The notes under the pieces: generated by a model
Told to the model about the DNA's origin: nothing
The model's database searches: none
What the model saw: only the letters and a program-made list of their open reading frames with translations
Position numbers and translations under genes: made by a program
From: Variimorphobacter saccharofermentans
Lineage (GTDB): Bacteria; Bacillota; Clostridia; Lachnospirales; Lachnospiraceae
NCBI RefSeq assembly: GCF_014174405.1
Contig: NZ_JACEGA010000001.1
Location: 2,823,501 to 2,887,500 of the forward strand
Length of the DNA: 64,000 bases
Direction: 5' to 3'
Part shown: piece by piece, positions 37,698-49,169 of the stretch
Layout of the letters: every line of letters begins with the position of its first letter
Position numbering within the stretch: position 1 is the stretch's first letter

Positions 37698-40600
37698 CAA
37701 ACAATTATAATTTAGGAATCGATATCGGTTCTACTACGGTAAAGATTGTAATTATAAATAAAGAAGGGGAGCTTCTTTTTTCTGATTATGAAAGACATTA
37801 TGCAAATATACAGGAAACTCTCGCAGGATTAATGAAAAAGGCCATGGAATTATTCGGTGACTTAACCGTATCCGCTGTTATCACAGGATCAGGCGGTCTT
37901 ACAATTTCAAAACACTTGGATGTTCCCTTCGTTCAAGAGGTAGTGGCAGTTTCAACATCCTTGCAGGATTATGCTCCTCAAACTGATGTAGCCATTGAGC
38001 TTGGTGGAGAGGATGCTAAGATAATCTATTTCACGAATGGTATTGAGCAACGAATGAATGGTATCTGTGCCGGTGGTACTGGTTCTTTTATTGATCAGAT
38101 GGCAAGCTTATTAAGAACGGACGCTGCCGGACTTAACGAATATGCAAAAAGCTATAAGGCAATCTATCCTATCGCGGCAAGATGTGGTGTATTTGCCAAG
38201 ACGGACATACAACCTCTGATTAATGAAGGCGCTACGAAGCCGGATCTTTCTGCCTCCATATTCCAAGCCGTGGTTAATCAGACCATCAGCGGACTGGCAT
38301 GTGGTAAACCAATTCGTGGAAATGTTGCATTTTTAGGTGGACCGCTCCATTTCCTAACAGAATTAAAAAATGCATTTATTCGGACCTTAAATCTCACGGA
38401 AGATCAGGTAATTGCACCGGAGCACTCCCATCTGTTTGCTGCAATTGGTGCTGCAATGAATTCAAAAGCAGATATCAACACCGAATTATCCAAACTTTAT
38501 GAACGATTATCCCAGGGTATCAAGATGGATTTCGAAGTAAATCGTATGGTGCCGCTGTTCCGAAACGAAGAAGAATATAAGGAATTTCAAAAGAGACATT
38601 CTGTACATACCGTAAAAAAAGGGGATTTAAAAACCTATGAAGGAAATTGCTATCTTGGAATTGATGCTGGTTCTACAACCACTAAGGTAGCGCTGGTAGG
38701 CGAAGATGGTTCCTTACTGTACTCATTCTATAGCAATAATAACGGAAGCCCGTTAAAAACAACAATTCGATCGATCAAAGAAATATATGATATTCTGCCT
38801 GAGAAGGCTCATATTGTACGCTCCTGTTCTACTGGATATGGAGAAGCATTAATCAAGGCCGCCCTAATGCTTGATGAGGGTGAGGTCGAAACTGTGGCGC
38901 ATTATCATGCGGCTGCATTCTTCGAGCCTGAGGTTGATTGTATTCTTGATATTGGTGGTCAGGATATGAAGTGTATTAAAATAAAAAATCACACCGTGGA
39001 TAATGTACTTCTAAACGAAGCCTGCTCCTCCGGTTGTGGTTCCTTTATTGAGACCTTTGCGAAATCTCTTAATTACGAGGTAGAGGACTTTGCAAAGGTA
39101 GCACTCTATGCAGAAAATCCGATTGACCTTGGTACCAGATGTACGGTCTTTATGAACTCAAAGGTAAAACAGGCTCAAAAGGAAGGTGCTACTGTCGCTG
39201 ATATCTCTGCTGGTCTGGCGTATTCCGTTATAAAGAATGCTCTGTATAAGGTTATAAAAATAACCAACCCGAAGGATCTTGGCGAAAAGATGGTAGTACA
39301 AGGTGGTACCTTCTATAACGATGCTGTTTTACGAAGCTTTGAGACAATATCCGGTTGTAATGCAGTTCGTCCTGATATAGCAGGAATTATGGGAGCCTTC
39401 GGAGCCGCTCTGATTGCTCGTGAGCACTATGATGGTGAGGTAAGCACCATGCTTACTATTGATCAGATTAATGAGTTAAAATTCGAGACTTCCCTTGCCC
39501 GCTGTAAGCGTTGTACGAATAACTGCTTGTTAACCATTAATAAGTTCACTGGTGGCAGACAGTTTATCACCGGTAACCGCTGTGAGCGTGGCCTTGGTAA
39601 GGAGAAGAACACAGATAACATACCAAACTTATTTGAATATAAATTACAGCGTTACTTCTCCTATTTCTCTTTACCTGAGGATAAGGCACCACGTGGTGTT
39701 GTTGGTATTCCGAGAGTTCTTAATATGTATGAAAACTATCCTTTCTGGCATACCTTCTTTACCGAATTAGGATACCGAATTATATTAAGTCCTACCTCCA
39801 GCCGAAAAATCTATGAGCTTGGTATAGAATCCATTCCCAGCGAATCAGAGTGTTATCCTGCGAAGCTGGTGCATGGGCATGTGAAATGGTTAATCGATCA
39901 GGGTGTGAAATACATCTTCTATCCAAGTATTCCTTATGAACGTAAGGAAGTGGATGGAGCTAACAACCATTATAATTGTCCTATTGTAACATCCTATCCG
40001 GAAAACATAAAAAACAATGTAGAAGAACTAAGGGATCCATCCATTGTATTTGATAATCCCTTCCTATCCTTTGAAAGTGAAGAAATTCTGCGGAACAGAC
40101 TGGTTGAAATCTTTGCCGAAAAGCCCGGCATATCTGCTTCTGAGGTTAAGCAGGCCTTTACTGCTGCCTGGAACGAGCTCTCTGTTGCCAGAGATGACAT
40201 GCGTAAAAAAGGTGAAGAAACCATGGCTTATCTGAATGCCTCCGGAAGGAAAGGTATTGTATTAGCTGGTCGTCCGTATCATATTGACCCGGAAATCCAT
40301 CATGGTATTCCGGAATTAATCAATTCCTACGGTGTCGCCGTATTAACCGAAGATTCCATTTCTCATCTGGGTGAAGTGGATCGCCCCACTATTGTTGTAG
40401 ACCAGTGGATGTACCATTCCAGACTATATGCTGCGGCATCCTTCGTACGAACACAGTCCAATCTGGAATTGATCCAGCTTAACTCCTTTGGATGTGGACT
40501 GGATGCGGTAACCACGGATCAAGTATGTGACATTCTGACGAAATCAGGTAAAATATATACCGTATTAAAAATCGATGAGGTTAACAATCTGGGGGCAGCC

Positions 40601-41923
40601 AGAATCCGTATCCGATCTCTGTTATCCGCTGTCCGTGAACGACAAGCAAAGCATATTGAACCAAAGGTGGTTGATACCGCTCATCACCGGGTTATTTTCA
40701 CAGAAGAAATGAGAGAGACCTATACCATCCTGGCACCACAAATGTCTCCAATCCATTTTGACCTGCTTGAGCCAGCATTAAGAAGTGGTGGATATAATGT
40801 GGTAGTTTTACCAAATGATAATCGTCGTGCTGTTGATGTGGGACTTCAATATGTAAATAACGATGCTTGCTTCCCTTCCCTGATGGTTGTTGGGCAAATA
40901 ATGGATGCTTTACTTTCCGGAAAGTATGACTTGAACAAGGTGGCTGTAATGATTACCCAGACCGGTGGAGGCTGCAGAGCTACCAACTACATCGGTTTCA
41001 TTCGTAGAGCCTTGGAGAAAGCCGGTATGCAACAGATACCTGTAATCTCCTTAAGTGCATCCGGTCTCGAAAAGAATCCGGGTCTTAAGATTACACCGAA
41101 GCTTCTCATAAAAGCTATGGAAGCTTTGGTATATGGCGACGTATTTATGAGGGTGCTCTATCGCACCAGACCTTATGAGAAAGAACCTGGCTCAGCCAAT
41201 GCTCTGCATCAAAAATGGTGTGACATCTGCATTAAGAGTCTTGAAAATGGAGGCTGGAGTACTTTCAAGAAAAACATTCGACAAATTGTGAAGGAGTTTG
41301 ATGAGCTTCCAATTCATGAGGATATGAAAAAGCCGAAGGTCGGTGTTGTAGGAGAAATACTTGTTAAATTCCTACCTTCAGCCAATAACTATCTGGTTGA
41401 GCTACTTGAATCAGAGGGCGCAGAAGCGGTAGTTCCGGACCTTCTTGATTTCTTCCTATATTGTGCATATAACAATAATTTTAAAACAAGATATCTTGGC
41501 AAAAAGAAATCAAGTGCGCGCATTAGTAATTTGATTATATGGGCATTGGAAAATCTACGGAAAGAAGCCAAGAAAGCCCTGGCTGAAAGTAAACGCTTCG
41601 CTCCACCTGTTCCAATTAAAACACTGGCTGAGTATGCTGAACCGGTAGTATCTACTGGTAACCAAACAGGTGAAGGCTGGTTTTTAACTGGCGAAATGTT
41701 GGAGCTGATCCATTCCGGAGTACACAATATTGTATGTACACAGCCCTTTGCCTGTCTTCCCAATCACATCGTGGGTAAAGGTGTTATCAAGGAGTTGCGA
41801 AGACAGCACCCGGAAGCCAATATTGTTGCGGTAGATTACGATCCCGGAGCCAGTGAGGTAAATCAGCTCAACCGTATTAAGCTGATGCTGGCTACTGCAG
41901 TAAAGAATATGAATAAAGCTTAA
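37694..41923 (+). CDS. Giant 2-hydroxyacyl-CoA dehydratase activase-like fusion protein
   Basis: 1,409 residues from the ATG at 37694 (GGAGG five bases upstream). Two ASKHA ATPase domains are fused: residues about 1-265 starting [15 protein letters not shown], with [15 protein letters not shown], and about 320-580 with [15 protein letters not shown] and [15 protein letters not shown]. The Cys in these loops bind the shared 4Fe-4S cluster in the known activator HgdC. A DUF2229 region follows (CKRCTNNCL) and then a large C-terminal part with an FeS/dehydratase-D-like domain ([31 protein letters not shown]). The role is ATP-driven electron delivery to a radical dehydratase; no dehydratase subunits are adjacent. 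Confidence 0.93.
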   Translation: MTNNYNLGIDIGSTTVKIVIINKEGELLFSDYERHYANIQETLAGLMKKAMELFGDLTVSAVITGSGGLTISKHLDVPFVQEVVAVSTSLQDYAPQTDVAIELGGEDAKIIYFTNGIEQRMNGICAGGTGSFIDQMASLLRTDAAGLNEYAKSYKAIYPIAARCGVFAKTDIQPLINEGATKPDLSASIFQAVVNQTISGLACGKPIRGNVAFLGGPLHFLTELKNAFIRTLNLTEDQVIAPEHSHLFAAIGAAMNSKADINTELSKLYERLSQGIKMDFEVNRMVPLFRNEEEYKEFQKRHSVHTVKKGDLKTYEGNCYLGIDAGSTTTKVALVGEDGSLLYSFYSNNNGSPLKTTIRSIKEIYDILPEKAHIVRSCSTGYGEALIKAALMLDEGEVETVAHYHAAAFFEPEVDCILDIGGQDMKCIKIKNHTVDNVLLNEACSSGCGSFIETFAKSLNYEVEDFAKVALYAENPIDLGTRCTVFMNSKVKQAQKEGATVADISAGLAYSVIKNALYKVIKITNPKDLGEKMVVQGGTFYNDAVLRSFETISGCNAVRPDIAGIMGAFGAALIAREHYDGEVSTMLTIDQINELKFETSLARCKRCTNNCLLTINKFTGGRQFITGNRCERGLGKEKNTDNIPNLFEYKLQRYFSYFSLPEDKAPRGVVGIPRVLNMYENYPFWHTFFTELGYRIILSPTSSRKIYELGIESIPSESECYPAKLVHGHVKWLIDQGVKYIFYPSIPYERKEVDGANNHYNCPIVTSYPENIKNNVEELRDPSIVFDNPFLSFESEEILRNRLVEIFAEKPGISASEVKQAFTAAWNELSVARDDMRKKGEETMAYLNASGRKGIVLAGRPYHIDPEIHHGIPELINSYGVAVLTEDSISHLGEVDRPTIVVDQWMYHSRLYAAASFVRTQSNLELIQLNSFGCGLDAVTTDQVCDILTKSGKIYTVLKIDEVNNLGAARIRIRSLLSAVRERQAKHIEPKVVDTAHHRVIFTEEMRETYTILAPQMSPIHFDLLEPALRSGGYNVVVLPNDNRRAVDVGLQYVNNDACFPSLMVVGQIMDALLSGKYDLNKVAVMITQTGGGCRATNYIGFIRRALEKAGMQQIPVISLSASGLEKNPGLKITPKLLIKAMEALVYGDVFMRVLYRTRPYEKEPGSANALHQKWCDICIKSLENGGWSTFKKNIRQIVKEFDELPIHEDMKKPKVGVVGEILVKFLPSANNYLVELLESEGAEAVVPDLLDFFLYCAYNNNFKTRYLGKKKSSARISNLIIWALENLRKEAKKALAESKRFAPPVPIKTLAEYAEPVVSTGNQTGEGWFLTGEMLELIHSGVHNIVCTQPFACLPNHIVGKGVIKELRRQHPEANIVAVDYDPGASEVNQLNRIKLMLATAVKNMNKA

Positions 41924-41963
41924 TACAGGACAGCATAAAAATGCGTTTTGTAATCCATAGAAT

Positions 41964-42037
41964 AGAACAACCTTGTAATGGTCTGTCATTATCAAATAAA
42001 TATTCGATAATGGCAAATCGATACAAGGTTGTTTTCT
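41964..42037. terminator. Long hairpin between convergent activase and permease genes
   Basis: AGAACAACCTTGTA (41964-41977) pairs with TACAAGGTTGTTTTCT (42022-42037). Inner TGTCATTATC pairs with GATAATGGCA with a mismatch. A likely bidirectional terminator for the convergent gene pair. Confidence 0.75.
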
Positions 42038-42057
42038 ATAAAATGACTATGATATGG

Positions 42058-43521
42058 TCACTCTTGATTATCACTATCGTCATTTTTTTCCTTTTGACAT
42101 TTCATGGATTTCACTTCTTTAGGGCACTTTGTTAATTCCTCCGAGAACTCATTCGTAAATTGAGCCTGATACGGTTTTGAAACCGTGCTCATATTCTTAG
42201 TAATTCTCGTTTTTGTGATATAATAAATTCCGCAGAACAATATGGTCATCACAATACCTGCTATTAACCCTGAGGTCTGTCCGGATATAAAAGGCATGCT
42301 AACGATCACAATTAGAATACTGATCAGTGCAATCCAGGAAGTATAGGGATAACCGGGCATCTGGCATTTCCCCTCTGGAGGGCATCCGTTGCATTTACGA
42401 AATCGAATGTGGGTTGCGACAATTGCAGCATAGGTAAATAACGTTGCATAACCACCCGAGCTGATTAAAAACAGATACACCCTTGGAAAGAATAATCCTG
42501 CTCCCAAACCAAGTAACATCGCTAATCCTGAGAATAAAATTCCTCGATAGGGTACATCCTTCCGATCCACTAACCACTTCGGTGCATGCCCTTCGTCGGC
42601 TATGGAACGCATCATCCTTCCGAGACCGAACATGGAAGCCAGCATGGTTGATAGAATTGCAGTAACTAATATGATATTGATAACGGAGCCTGCCCATTCC
42701 ATCCCCCATTTACTCAGTGCAGCTACCATAGGGCTTACATCCTCCGTTAATTCCGTCGTTGCTATTAACGGGAGCAATACCAGGGTAGATAAAATGTATA
42801 AACCAACCAAACTAATTACCGTATATAAAATTGCTCTGGGTATTGTTTTATTTGGATTTTCTGCTTCTGAAGCGGCCAAACCAATAATTTCAAAACCAGC
42901 ATAAGAGAAAATGACGATCAGCATGCTTCCGGCAATACTTTGAATTCCCCCGGGCATCATAGGTTCCGTAGCCAATTCTCCTAAGCCCACTGCGTCCACC
43001 CCGCGAATTGCTCCGACAATTAATAAAAATGCGATTACAATAAAGGCAACTACAGCAAATATCTTGACCAGCGCGAGACTGCTTTCCAGCTTACTAAGCT
43101 TATCCGCTCCCAGTAAATTGAGCAAGGTAACTCCGATAATAATAGCACTGCCAAGTAGAGGGATAGACACTCTGGGATACCATTCCCGTATTAAGATAGA
43201 GACCGCTGTTGCTTCACTGGACATGGCAAATATCATTCCAGTCCAATAAACCCAGCCTACGACAAAACCGGATCCCGGTCCAAATACTTGTGCAGTGAAA
43301 GTATAAAAAGACCCAGAATCCGGATTAGCAACTGTCATCTCTGATAATGCATAGAGAATAAAATAAACTAAGATCCCACTTAATATAAATGAAATTAAAA
43401 TAGCTGGCCCTGCTGCCTGAATTGCAACTGCCAAACCCAGAAAAAAGGAACCGCCAATCACAGAACCCATCGCCATCATTGTCAGTTGCCATGCATTCAG
43501 TCCTTTATCATGTTTCTTCAT
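42058..43521 (-). CDS. Amino acid permease (APC superfamily)
   Basis: 487 residues with about 12 membrane helices. LNAWQLTMMAMGSVIGGSFFLGLAVAI is the APC start with its glycine-rich first helix, and PNPNKTIPRAI-like AENPNKTIPRAI follows helix 6. The C-terminal tail is charged (KCPKEVKSMKCQKEK). It should import an amino acid by proton symport or antiport; substrate unknown. GGAGG precedes the ATG. Confidence 0.92.
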   Translation of the reverse strand: MKKHDKGLNAWQLTMMAMGSVIGGSFFLGLAVAIQAAGPAILISFILSGILVYFILYALSEMTVANPDSGSFYTFTAQVFGPGSGFVVGWVYWTGMIFAMSSEATAVSILIREWYPRVSIPLLGSAIIIGVTLLNLLGADKLSKLESSLALVKIFAVVAFIVIAFLLIVGAIRGVDAVGLGELATEPMMPGGIQSIAGSMLIVIFSYAGFEIIGLAASEAENPNKTIPRAILYTVISLVGLYILSTLVLLPLIATTELTEDVSPMVAALSKWGMEWAGSVINIILVTAILSTMLASMFGLGRMMRSIADEGHAPKWLVDRKDVPYRGILFSGLAMLLGLGAGLFFPRVYLFLISSGGYATLFTYAAIVATHIRFRKCNGCPPEGKCQMPGYPYTSWIALISILIVIVSMPFISGQTSGLIAGIVMTILFCGIYYITKTRITKNMSTVSKPYQAQFTNEFSEELTKCPKEVKSMKCQKEKNDDSDNQE

Positions 43522-43624
43522 AATCCTGACCTCCGACTAATATAACAGATTTATTAGCTATTATTCCTTAAATCAGGAATTACATTCTAAATTATGAAGA
43601 AAAATGACACTCAAATATCGATGC

Positions 43625-43971
43625 CTATTCCATAAATTTAACTTCCTTCAGGATAGGAAGAATGCGGTCCTCCGATGACTTATTCCATTCCTGATAGAAC
43701 CATTCGTAGTAATGAGAATACCCATCTCTTTCCATGTTGTGTGGGTAGTCAAGCCAATCTTGTGTTCCGGACTAACCAATCTTTCTATTTCCTCCTGAAT
43801 TTCTCTATTCGTCATATGCTTATATGTATCATAATGAATTACGCCATTCCTTAGCCGCTCTTTATAACCCTTCTCCTTCGAAGCAGAATATCCAAGCACC
43901 ACTCCTAGCATTGGGAAGCATCTCTCCTTTGGCAGGTTCAAAAGCTCATAAATCTTATGGAAATCCCTGTA
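43625..43971 (-). pseudogene. Nitroreductase-family remnant with frameshift
   Basis: The frame reads DFHKIYELLNLPKERCFPML, then VVLGYSASKEKGYKERLRNGV and IHYDTY, as near the C-terminus of nitroreductases. In another frame the text continues ERDGYSHYYEWFYQEWNKSS to a stop at 43625, so a frameshift occurs near 43735. Stops lie upstream (TGA TGA at about 43972), so the N-terminal part is lost. Confidence 0.75.
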
Positions 43972-44025
43972 TCATCATTTTACTCATTAATCCAGTCAGT
44001 CCGGTCAACTGGTTGTTTTCCTTCA

Positions 44026-44700
44026 TTATATTGAAGGAATTTGCCAGTCTATCGGCTCTACCCCATGTTTCATTAAGAATTGATTTGCTTTGCTAAAGGG
44101 CTTACTACCAAAGAACCCACGGTAAGCAGAAAGCGGACTCGGATGGGGGGCCTGTAATATCAAATGATTTGGATTCGTCAACATCGCCCTTTTCATCTGT
44201 GCCGGTCTGCCCCATAAAAAGAATACGATAGGTCGGTCCTGTGTATTCACTGCCTGTATGACAGCATCCGTAAAGCGTTCCCAGCCTCTGCCTTGATGAG
44301 AATTAGCCTGATGAGCCCGAACCGTTAATACAGTATTCAAAAGCAATACACCCTGTTTTGCCCACTTTTCCAAGAAGCCGTGGTTCGGTATATAGCAACC
44401 CAGGTCATCATGTAACTCCTTATAGATGTTCTCTAAGGAAGGTGGTATCTCCACATCCGGCTTTACCGAGAAACACAGGCCATGTGCCTGTCCCTCATTA
44501 TGATACGGATCCTGACCCAGGATGACCACTTTTACCTGACTTAATGGAGTTAAATGGAACGCATTAAAAATATCATCTGCTTTCGGATACACCACATAGT
44601 GACTATATTCAGATTTTACAAATTGATACAGCTCAGCATAATAGGGCAGGCGGAACTCTTGTCCAATCGCATCTAACCAATCATTGTTTATTGCACCCAT
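44026..44700 (-). CDS. ung: Uracil-DNA glycosylase
   Basis: 224 residues from the ATG at 44700 (AGAGGGGG seven bases upstream); a longer frame to 44805 is not supported. VVILGQDPYHNEGQAHGLCF carries the catalytic Asp and the uracil pocket, LLNTVLTVRAHQANSH follows, and HPSPLSAYRGFFGSKPFSKAN is the DNA-binding loop with the catalytic His. Removes uracil from DNA. Confidence 0.97.
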   Translation of the reverse strand: MGAINNDWLDAIGQEFRLPYYAELYQFVKSEYSHYVVYPKADDIFNAFHLTPLSQVKVVILGQDPYHNEGQAHGLCFSVKPDVEIPPSLENIYKELHDDLGCYIPNHGFLEKWAKQGVLLLNTVLTVRAHQANSHQGRGWERFTDAVIQAVNTQDRPIVFFLWGRPAQMKRAMLTNPNHLILQAPHPSPLSAYRGFFGSKPFSKANQFLMKHGVEPIDWQIPSI

Positions 44701-44839
44701 AGGATATCCCCCTCTATTCTTAATATGGCTGTATCTATATTCTCTGGTAGAATATAGGATTATAGCGACTCCTTCTTCTAACCAGCCTAATATAGCTACA
44801 GCCATCGTAAATTCATTCTCAATTACATATATCTATTAT

Positions 44840-45601
44840 TTATAGCCTTACACTAATTCCTCTATCTCTAAGATAATGCTTCAAATCCATAATTTCCATC
44901 TCTTTATAGTGGAATAAAGAAGCAGCCAATGCTGCATCTGCTTTCCCTTCTGTTAAGGCATCATAGAAATGCTCCATGGTACCCGCTCCACCGGAAGCAA
45001 TAACAGGAACTGGTACATTCTCAGAAATTGTTCTGGTCAACTCCAGATCATAGCCATCTTTTGTTCCGTCACAGTCCATACTGGTAAGCAATATCTCACC
45101 AGCACCTAACTCACATGCTTTAATTGCCCATTCAACAGCATCGATACCCATATCCACTCTACCACCATTTTTATAGATATTCCAGCCAGATCCATCATCT
45201 CGCCTCTTAGCATCAATAGCCAACACCACGCATTGACTTCCGAATTTATCTGCTGCTTCACTGATTAAAGTAGGATTAAGGATTGCTGCGGTATTCACTG
45301 CTACCTTATCGGCGCCCTCCCTAAGTATCATCTTAAAATCATCAACTGTACGAATACCGCCTCCCACCGTAAAGGGAATAAACACGGTCTCAGCTACTCT
45401 TCGTACCATATCTATTTTAATCGTTCTGGCATCGGATGATGCAGTAATATCAAGGAAAACCAATTCGTCAGCACCTGCTTTATCATAAGCTGCACCTACT
45501 TCAACCGGATCACCGGCATCACGTAGATTGACAAAATTGATTCCTTTTACAACACGTCCGTTATGCACATCCAAACATGGAATAATTCTTTTCGTAAACA
45601 T
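44840..45601 (-). CDS. hisF: Imidazole glycerol phosphate synthase cyclase subunit
   Basis: 253 residues, full TIM barrel. [15 protein letters not shown] has the first catalytic Asp, and [16 protein letters not shown] the second. [11 protein letters not shown] and [11 protein letters not shown] are the phosphate loops. Together with HisH it makes IGP and AICAR in histidine synthesis. GGAGA before the ATG. Follows hisH by 41 bases. Confidence 0.97.
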   Translation of the reverse strand: MFTKRIIPCLDVHNGRVVKGINFVNLRDAGDPVEVGAAYDKAGADELVFLDITASSDARTIKIDMVRRVAETVFIPFTVGGGIRTVDDFKMILREGADKVAVNTAAILNPTLISEAADKFGSQCVVLAIDAKRRDDGSGWNIYKNGGRVDMGIDAVEWAIKACELGAGEILLTSMDCDGTKDGYDLELTRTISENVPVPVIASGGAGTMEHFYDALTEGKADAALAASLFHYKEMEIMDLKHYLRDRGISVRL

Positions 45602-45642
45602 GTTATCTCTCCTATCGCTTCGTTCATCCTAATTAATCGCTA

Positions 45643-46248
45643 TCATAAAGCTGCAAAATTCTTTAGTATAGTCAGGCCAACATCACCGCTTTTTTCCGGG
45701 TGAAACTGGCACCCAAAAATATTGTCCTTTTCAACAGAAGCATGAATGATTGTGCTATAATTCGTTGTGGCTGCAACCTCTGCTTCATTCTCAGCCTTCA
45801 GATAATAAGAATGAACAAAATATACATAGGATTGATCCGGTATTCCCTGATACAATTTAGCTCCGGGTCTGATCAATAAAGAATTCCATCCCATATGAGG
45901 TATTTTCAATCCAGGGCTATCCGGAATTTTAAGAATTTTACCTTTTAATATGGCAAGACCCTCTACTCCATCAACTTCATCACTGCTCTCAAAGAGGAGC
46001 TGCATACCCAGACATATTCCCAGAAAAGGTGTATTCTTGGAAGCCACTTGTTTTACTACGTCAACCAAATCGTAATGATGCAGTTTATTCATCGCATCGC
46101 CAAAGTTGCCAACACCTGGTAGAATTACCTTATCGGCATTCAATATTTGTTCTCTATCTCTCGTAACAATAGGTTTTTCTCCCACATACATTAATGCCTT
46201 CTCGACACTTTTAAGATTCCCTGCATCGTAATCAATGATAGCTATCAT
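45643..46248 (-). CDS. hisH: Imidazole glycerol phosphate synthase glutaminase subunit
   Basis: 201 residues, class I glutamine amidotransferase. GICLGMQLLFESSDEV has the nucleophile Cys, and GCQFHPEKSGDVG the His-Glu pair. It feeds ammonia to HisF. It is directly upstream of hisF; no other his gene is in the window. Confidence 0.97.
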   Translation of the reverse strand: MIAIIDYDAGNLKSVEKALMYVGEKPIVTRDREQILNADKVILPGVGNFGDAMNKLHHYDLVDVVKQVASKNTPFLGICLGMQLLFESSDEVDGVEGLAILKGKILKIPDSPGLKIPHMGWNSLLIRPGAKLYQGIPDQSYVYFVHSYYLKAENEAEVAATTNYSTIIHASVEKDNIFGCQFHPEKSGDVGLTILKNFAAL

Positions 46249-46274
46249 AGTTCTACATCCTTTTCTGCCTATAC

Positions 46275-48317
46275 TTAGTTATTCATATTCTGTAAAGCAA
46301 CCTCATATACTTTCTTGCTGTAATCCGCTATATCCTCCATTGATGCTATCTGAAGTGCTTCTTCTTCAGTTAAATGGAAAACCGAATCTAACTCAGATAG
46401 GATTTGATTTCTGACATAATCCATATCGTCGTCGATTCCGAGCATTGTGGCTAATTCAATATATCTGTCATATCGATTCAATCCCTTCAGTAAGGAATCC
46501 AATGCTTCCGGATACTTCTTCATTTCATAATAACTGTGATAAGAATTTAACTGCTTGTTAACATACATAACTGTCATTATCTTGTTATATAGCACCTCAT
46601 CCTTTTCATCAACATCTATTCCATAGATTTCATTATAGGCTTCCGTATATTTATGATATTCAAAGTATTTGGAAGCATTATTAATATGCAGATTATAGGT
46701 AGCAACATTAGTACCAACTAATACAATAAGGGCAAGTAATCCAAAGAAGATAAATACAATCGCCGCACCTACTCGGTTGATTCTTCCTTTATCCTCATCT
46801 ATTTCGTCTAGTACCTCAATTACCTCTTTGGCTTTCTTCTTCTTTTCTTGCTTCTCTTTCTTTTTAAGTGCTTTCTTTACCTTCTTGTCATCTAAAGCAT
46901 CTTCCAGATTTTCTGCTCCATCTGTCGAAGAAGCATTCTCATTCTTTTTCTTTGCTTTCTTCTTACTCTTTTTCTCAGATGACTTTGAGGTTCCTCCTAA
47001 TGAGAAAATCGAAGACTCATCCTCATCATCTTCCTCTATGTTAGCAAAGAGACGTTGCCAAAAGCCTTTCTTCGGCTGGTCATTCGCTTTATCTTCCTTA
47101 GCAGCCAATTCCGCCTTCATTTTCTCTTTGAGCTTTTGTTTTTTGGCTTTTCTATCCTTTTTCTCGTTTTCTATTTCAACTACTTGCTCTCCTAAGGAAG
47201 CTTCCTCCAGGCTCGGATCATCTAAATCAGTAACGACCTGTAATGCATCGGAAAATACTTCTCCGACGTCGGCAGGGAATTCTTCCTCTACAGGAATTCC
47301 TTGTAACATATTATTAATCGCCTTGACATCTGAAGCAACAGGATCATCCGGTTCTATCTGATTCAGCAGACTCAGTAAGTCCTCTTCTTCCTCAGTCTGC
47401 TCAGTAGCTTCAGTCTCTTCCAATTGCTTGGCGTCTTCTTCCCCTATCATTGTCATAGAGTCAGATAAGGGTTCTACATCCGAATCATCCACATTATTTA
47501 GAAAATCACTGATATCTCCAGGATCAAAATTCTCATCCTCAAGCAGTTCCTCTTGATTTAAAACCTGATGTAAGGCATCCGTGAGAGAATCCTCTTCTCC
47601 CTCAATTTCATTTGTATCTTCTATCTCTTCAGCTTCTAAAGTACCGGCTGTCTCCGCCTGTAAATCATCCATTGTCGAAAGACCGATACCCTCGTCTTGT
47701 TGTAACTCATCTTCCTCTTGTACCTGAGCTTCTTCACTTACTTCTGTCTCTTGCTCATCATTATGAAGTGGCTCTTCCTCCGATAACTGCCCATCCGTTA
47801 ATTGTTCTTCTACTGGTTGCTCTTCTATAGATTTTTCTTCTATCGATTTTTCATCTATAGGTTTCTCATTCGTCAGTTCTTCTGTTTCAGTAGCTTCCTT
47901 TTCGACGTCACTTTTCACTTCATTATCATCCTGTGAGTGAAAATCTGATAAGCTTTGTCCATACAATTCCTCTTCACTGATAAAGTCATCATTGTTAAAT
48001 TCATCGTTGTTAAATGCCTCGATGTCTGCATCAATATTGTATTCTTCAAAGTCTTCAAGATCTGCTTCGCTTACTGGAAAAATATCCTCTGACTCCTCTT
48101 CCGGTTCATGAGCTATATTATCATCTTCAGAAGCACTTCTCTTGGGTTTCGTATTCTTTTTGTAAATATCTTCTGCTCCGGGCTTCGTATCCTTTACCGA
48201 GTTTAATAAACTATCAAGATAGGATTCCTTAAGCTTACCACTTTCTTTTTCTTGACATTCAGAGCAATATTCCGTACCATCCGGGATTACTTTATTACAC
48301 TGTTTACAATTCGCCAT
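46275..48317 (-). CDS. Acidic zinc-ribbon membrane protein, 680 aa
   Basis: The ATG at 48317 gives MANCKQCNKVIPDGTEYCSE, a CxxC-CxxC zinc ribbon. A very acidic, low-complexity region (about 60-340; EEKSIEEQPVEEQ-like repeats) is followed by a Lys-rich region and one membrane helix (about 530-555, AAIVFIFFGLLALIVLVGTN). An extracytoplasmic helical domain (YFEYHKYTEAYNEIYGIDVD) with TPR-like character ends it. The zinc ribbon is cytoplasmic and the C-terminal domain is outside. Function unknown. Confidence 0.75.
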   Translation of the reverse strand: MANCKQCNKVIPDGTEYCSECQEKESGKLKESYLDSLLNSVKDTKPGAEDIYKKNTKPKRSASEDDNIAHEPEEESEDIFPVSEADLEDFEEYNIDADIEAFNNDEFNNDDFISEEELYGQSLSDFHSQDDNEVKSDVEKEATETEELTNEKPIDEKSIEEKSIEEQPVEEQLTDGQLSEEEPLHNDEQETEVSEEAQVQEEDELQQDEGIGLSTMDDLQAETAGTLEAEEIEDTNEIEGEEDSLTDALHQVLNQEELLEDENFDPGDISDFLNNVDDSDVEPLSDSMTMIGEEDAKQLEETEATEQTEEEEDLLSLLNQIEPDDPVASDVKAINNMLQGIPVEEEFPADVGEVFSDALQVVTDLDDPSLEEASLGEQVVEIENEKKDRKAKKQKLKEKMKAELAAKEDKANDQPKKGFWQRLFANIEEDDEDESSIFSLGGTSKSSEKKSKKKAKKKNENASSTDGAENLEDALDDKKVKKALKKKEKQEKKKKAKEVIEVLDEIDEDKGRINRVGAAIVFIFFGLLALIVLVGTNVATYNLHINNASKYFEYHKYTEAYNEIYGIDVDEKDEVLYNKIMTVMYVNKQLNSYHSYYEMKKYPEALDSLLKGLNRYDRYIELATMLGIDDDMDYVRNQILSELDSVFHLTEEEALQIASMEDIADYSKKVYEVALQNMNN

Positions 48318-48389
48318 TTTAGCACCATCCAATTTTCTGTAAATGAATGCTGTTATGCCACATCATTTACTGATAATTAATCATTCGTA

Positions 48390-48869
48390 CTACGCAAGAA
48401 CCATGGTTGGATTGATCTCGTTGATAATCTTTCTAAATTCAAGTATTTCTGCCTTCAGGGTATCATTTTTATATATCCCTATAATAACATCTCTTAAACT
48501 CGTGCTGACTTTCTTACCTGGTTTTATAATGTCAGTTGTCATGATTCTTTGAATTCCCAACACACTATCAACATGGAATGCAATATTCTGATCCTTTATG
48601 CTCGTTACGATCAGCATCTCATTCTTTGCTTCATCAGAAGCTTCCAGTTTTAGACTTTTTTCTAAGCTGATAATCGGAATCAAAAAATCACGCGGCATTA
48701 TGATTCCCTCGATAAAAGGATGCGCGTTAGGTATAGGTGTGGCCTTTTTATTATACGGTAGTATTTCTTTTATGTCATTAATGTCAACTCCATAAGAGAA
48801 ACCCCCTACTTTAAACAGTAGTAGCTCAATTTCGACTGATTCTCCATTAAAGATTAGCTCCTTCTCCAT
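48390..48869 (-). CDS. CheW-like signalling coupling protein
   Basis: 159 residues from the ATG at 48869 (GGAGG seven bases upstream). ELLLFKVGGFSYGVDINDIKEIL and PHAHPFIEGIIMPRDFLIPI-like NAHPFIEGIIMPRDF are CheW SH3-like features. Such proteins couple receptors to CheA, or act in other signalling scaffolds. No receptor or kinase is adjacent. Confidence 0.9.
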   Translation of the reverse strand: MEKELIFNGESVEIELLLFKVGGFSYGVDINDIKEILPYNKKATPIPNAHPFIEGIIMPRDFLIPIISLEKSLKLEASDEAKNEMLIVTSIKDQNIAFHVDSVLGIQRIMTTDIIKPGKKVSTSLRDVIIGIYKNDTLKAEILEFRKIINEINPTMVLA

Positions 48870-49169
48870 ACCCATACCTCCATAATTAGTGCCTAATCAA
48901 CATTTTTCTCCTAAATAACAGGATAATCTTATTTCTATTATAATGTTAAACAAATATTTTGTAAAGGGCACAAAAACATCTTTCGAGGCTCGGGCTATAG
49001 TGAATTTTCCCCATATAGAACCAGTCCATGGTACGTGTTTTATCGTTTTTCAAAGATATTAATCACCTGAATAAATGTTGTCGCTATAAATCTCCCTGGC
49101 ATCAGTATGATATAGATTTCTTCTTTCAAACAAAATCTCAAATAAACTCATATTCTATATCCTTTCGCT

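Noticed and set aside
46777..47361. 194-codon plus-strand frame rich in Ser and Phe
   Set aside because: Antisense shadow of the Lys/Glu-rich acidic protein.
48876..49169. 30-codon frame MSLFEILFERRNLYH and neighbouring text
   Set aside because: Short, ends early, no match I recognise; spacer otherwise shows nothing.
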